The position numbers and the translations under genes were made by a program. Of a stretch of 8,569 nucleotides of DNA, positions 6,574-8,569 are shown one piece after another. This DNA is from Flammeovirgaceae bacterium UBA2338 (lineage in GTDB: Bacteria > Bacteroidota > Bacteroidia > Cytophagales > Cyclobacteriaceae). Every line of letters begins with the position of its first letter. Within the stretch, counting starts at the first letter, position 1. The notes beneath the pieces were generated by a model. It worked only from the letters and a program-made list of their open reading frames with translations, ran no database searches and was not told where the DNA came from. Where the stretch lies: assembly GCA_002344795.1 (NCBI GenBank), contig DDUM01000092.1, positions 904 to 9,472 of the forward strand, given 5' to 3'.

Positions 6574-7152
6574 TTAATTATTGATCCAGTTGGCCATCAT
6601 TTGCTTTCCATGTTGTGTCAAAATTGACTCGGGGTGAAACTGCACGCCCTTTACATCAAATTTTGTATGCGCTATTGCCATGATCAATCCTGCATCGTTA
6701 ACAGCCGTCACCTTCAACACTCCATTGACACTTTCAGGATTTACCGACCATGAATGATAGTGGCAGACCTCTATCTCCTGTGGGATATCTTTGAAAAGAA
6801 TTTCATTCTGATCCGGGAAGGAAGTTTTACTGGTAACACCGTGCAGCACTTCTTTCATGTTGAACAAGGTAGCATTGTAAACTTCCGCAATGGCCTGGTG
6901 ACCCAAACACACACCCAAAATACTTTTTTCGGAACCATACTCTCTTATCAGTTGTTTCATGATCCCCGCTTCATCCGGCAGGCCTGGTCCCGGGGAAAGT
7001 AAAATTTTATCAAACTCATTTACAGCCTCTATTTCAATTTGATCATTTCTCACTACTGTTGTATCCAACTCCATCTCCCTGAGCAGATATACCAGGTTGT
7101 AGGTAAATGAATCGTAGTTGTCGAGCACCAAAACTTTTCTGTTCTTTTTCAT
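6574..7152 (-). CDS. trpG: Anthranilate synthase glutamine amidotransferase (TrpG)
   Basis: This is the class I glutamine amidotransferase subunit, which hydrolyses glutamine and passes ammonia to TrpE. The 192-residue protein is a single stand-alone domain. The catalytic triad is visible as Cys82 in GVCLGHQ and His173/Glu175 in GVQFHPES, with the oxyanion-type motif SPGPGLP at 53-59 and the N-terminal DNYDSFTYNL. TrpG and PabA are near-identical families and some bacteria share one protein between both pathways. The position directly after trpE favours TrpG, but a dual role cannot be excluded. The start overlaps the trpE stop in ATGA. Upstream lies a purine-rich GAAGAATT stretch inside the trpE end, suggesting translational coupling, which suits a 1:1 complex. 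It is not fused to TrpD, unlike in E. coli. Confidence 0.96.
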   Translation of the reverse strand: MKKNRKVLVLDNYDSFTYNLVYLLREMELDTTVVRNDQIEIEAVNEFDKILLSPGPGLPDEAGIMKQLIREYGSEKSILGVCLGHQAIAEVYNATLFNMKEVLHGVTSKTSFPDQNEILFKDIPQEIEVCHYHSWSVNPESVNGVLKVTAVNDAGLIMAIAHTKFDVKGVQFHPESILTQHGKQMMANWINN

Positions 7153-8543
7153 AATTCTTCTGCCATTCTAATGGCTTTTCTTAATGCCTCTAATTTGTTA
7201 TTCACTTCCTGCAATTCATTTTCAGGAACCGATTTTGCTACTATGCCTGCACCGGCTTGCGTAATCAACTGATTGGATTTGCTCAAAAAGGTGCGGATCA
7301 TAATCGCGTGATTGAAGTCGCCATTGAACCCAAGAAAGCCAATCGCTCCACCATAAAAACTCCTGTTTGTATTTTCGTATTCATTAATGAGTGTCATCGC
7401 CTTGTACTTAGGTGCTCCGGACAAGGTGCCTGCGGGAAAGGTATTGGCAGCCACTTTAAGCGGTGACCTGTTTACAATTTTCCCTGTTACTTTGGATACC
7501 AGGTGAATGACATGGCTGTAGTATTGAATTTCCTTGAACACTTCCACTTTCACATCCTCCGCATCCCTGCTCATGTCGTTGCGTGCCAGGTCCACCAGCA
7601 TCACATGCTCTGCGTTCTCTTTTTCATCATTGGCCAGGGCAGTTGCCAACGCTGCATCTTGCTTATCATCCCCCGTTCTTTTAAAGGTACCGGCAATGGG
7701 AAAGATAGCAGCTTCATTCCCTTTGATTTGGATTTGTGCCTCCGGAGAAGAGCCAAATATTTTAAAGCCACCAAAATCGAAATAGAATAAGTACGGTGAC
7801 GGGTTAATCGATCTCAAAGCGCGGTACACATTGAACTCATCCCCCTGGAATTGCGAGCTGAACCTTCTGGACAGCACAATCTGAAATACATCTCCTCTTT
7901 TGCAGTGAGAAATTCCAGAAGCCACCATTCCCCGGTATTCATCATCCGTAACATTTGAAACTTCCGATGAATTGGTTGAAAAGGAGAAGGTACTCAACCG
8001 ATTGCTAAAAATAATTCTTTGTATGTCCTCCAGCCCCGATCGTGTGTCAGGTGCGGTGGCATTTTCAAAAAGCATCAGCTGATTGGAGAAATGATCGATA
8101 ACAATCACATAACGAAACACCTTGTACAATACATCCGGAATTTGCCTATTGGTAATGGAGATGTCAATTTTTTCAAAATATCGAACCGCATCATACGTCA
8201 TGTACCCAAAGAGGCCACCGGATATATACTTCGCATCTCCATTTTGGACATCGAATGAATTTCTGAATTGATCCAACCGTTCCAGCACTTCGCTCTTATT
8301 TTCCAACACATCAACTGTCGCGCTTCCATCAGGGTATTTTACAGTAACCTTATCATCATCCACCTGGAAGGAGGCGATGGGATCGCAGCAGATCAACGAA
8401 AGACTGTTCTCCTGTCCGTGATAGTCAGAACTCTCCAACAAAAAGCTACCTGCATATACGTCCCTAAGTTTTAAATAAATGTTCACTGGCGTGAGGGTGT
8501 CCGCCAGAAGCTTTTTTGATCGCGTGTAAATTTTAAAATCCAT
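7149..8543 (-). CDS. trpE: Anthranilate synthase component I (TrpE)
   Basis: TrpE converts chorismate to anthranilate using ammonia delivered by TrpG; it is the committed step to tryptophan and acts in the cytosol. The 464-residue protein is of normal length. It has an N-terminal regulatory region (about 15-155) and a chorismate-binding domain (about 200-455). Visible motifs are LLES (35-38) and NPSPY (247-251), which in characterised TrpE form the tryptophan feedback pocket, PIAGT (282-286), whose Ala separates anthranilate synthase from the Lys-containing PIKGT of PabB, LARND (319-323), FPAGTLSGAPK (369-379) and QAGAGIV (429-435). The retained LLES and NPSPY motifs imply feedback inhibition by tryptophan. 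The ATG fits the usual Bacteroidota N-terminus, and no initiation codon lies in frame in the 26 bases upstream. It is the first gene of the operon and its TGA overlaps the trpG ATG. The protein contains no Trp residue. Confidence 0.97.
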   Translation of the reverse strand: MDFKIYTRSKKLLADTLTPVNIYLKLRDVYAGSFLLESSDYHGQENSLSLICCDPIASFQVDDDKVTVKYPDGSATVDVLENKSEVLERLDQFRNSFDVQNGDAKYISGGLFGYMTYDAVRYFEKIDISITNRQIPDVLYKVFRYVIVIDHFSNQLMLFENATAPDTRSGLEDIQRIIFSNRLSTFSFSTNSSEVSNVTDDEYRGMVASGISHCKRGDVFQIVLSRRFSSQFQGDEFNVYRALRSINPSPYLFYFDFGGFKIFGSSPEAQIQIKGNEAAIFPIAGTFKRTGDDKQDAALATALANDEKENAEHVMLVDLARNDMSRDAEDVKVEVFKEIQYYSHVIHLVSKVTGKIVNRSPLKVAANTFPAGTLSGAPKYKAMTLINEYENTNRSFYGGAIGFLGFNGDFNHAIMIRTFLSKSNQLITQAGAGIVAKSVPENELQEVNNKLEALRKAIRMAEEL

Positions 8544-8569
8544 TTTTCTACAGTGTATAAAAACAAAAA

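Noticed and set aside
6574..7152. PabA (folate) rather than TrpG
   Set aside because: Sequence alone cannot fully separate the two, but the 4-bp overlap with a PIAGT-type trpE and the surrounding trp genes make TrpG the better call.
8544..8569. Promoter or leader for the operon just upstream of trpE
   Set aside because: The 26 bases are AT-rich and contain TTTG and TATACACTG pieces, but spacing does not fit the Bacteroidota TTTG/TAnnTTTG promoter and there is too little sequence to judge an attenuator.

Overview
The window is an almost complete tryptophan biosynthesis operon, read entirely from the minus strand (right to left). Family signatures and gene style point to Bacteroidota, probably Cytophagales or a close relative. 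The clues are the TrpE wording (FPIAGTFKRTG, LARNDMSR), the TrpD PRPP loop KHGNYGVSS, the TrpA SSSSTTG loop, generally weak Shine-Dalgarno sites, a DUF1684 lipoprotein, and repeats of a kind I recall from such genomes. The phylum is a fairly firm inference; the order is tentative. No mobile element, rRNA, tRNA or CRISPR array was seen.

Layout in transcription order: trpE (8543-7149), trpG (7152-6574), trpD (6561-5578), trpC (5575-4757), trpF (4767-4141), trpB (4150-2975), a DUF1684 lipoprotein gene (2884-1982), trpA (1958-1158) and a type I-beta DAHP synthase, aroF (1161-151). Junctions are tight: 4-bp ATGA overlaps at trpE/trpG and trpA/aroF, 11 bp at trpC/trpF, 10 bp at trpF/trpB, and gaps of 2 and 12 bp at trpD/trpC and trpG/trpD. 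This suggests one polycistronic, translationally coupled transcript. The trpE promoter and any leader lie beyond the right edge; only 26 bases upstream of trpE are present.

Together the genes encode the full route from chorismate to tryptophan: TrpE/TrpG make anthranilate, TrpD adds phosphoribose, TrpF isomerises, TrpC closes the indole ring, and TrpA/TrpB make tryptophan. AroF is the entry enzyme of the shikimate pathway that supplies chorismate. All catalytic residues I checked in the Trp enzymes are present. In AroF the four metal ligands are intact, but the Asp of the usual DPSH motif is Gly.

Two things are not textbook. First, trpB and trpA, whose products form one complex, are separated by a lipoprotein gene of unknown function, preceded by a 36-bp tandem duplication built from TTAGGAY-like heptamers. 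Second, the 150 bases after aroF hold two different palindromic elements back to back that look like dispersed repeats. I see no evidence of a wholly new system; this is mainly a conserved metabolic operon with an unusual insertion.
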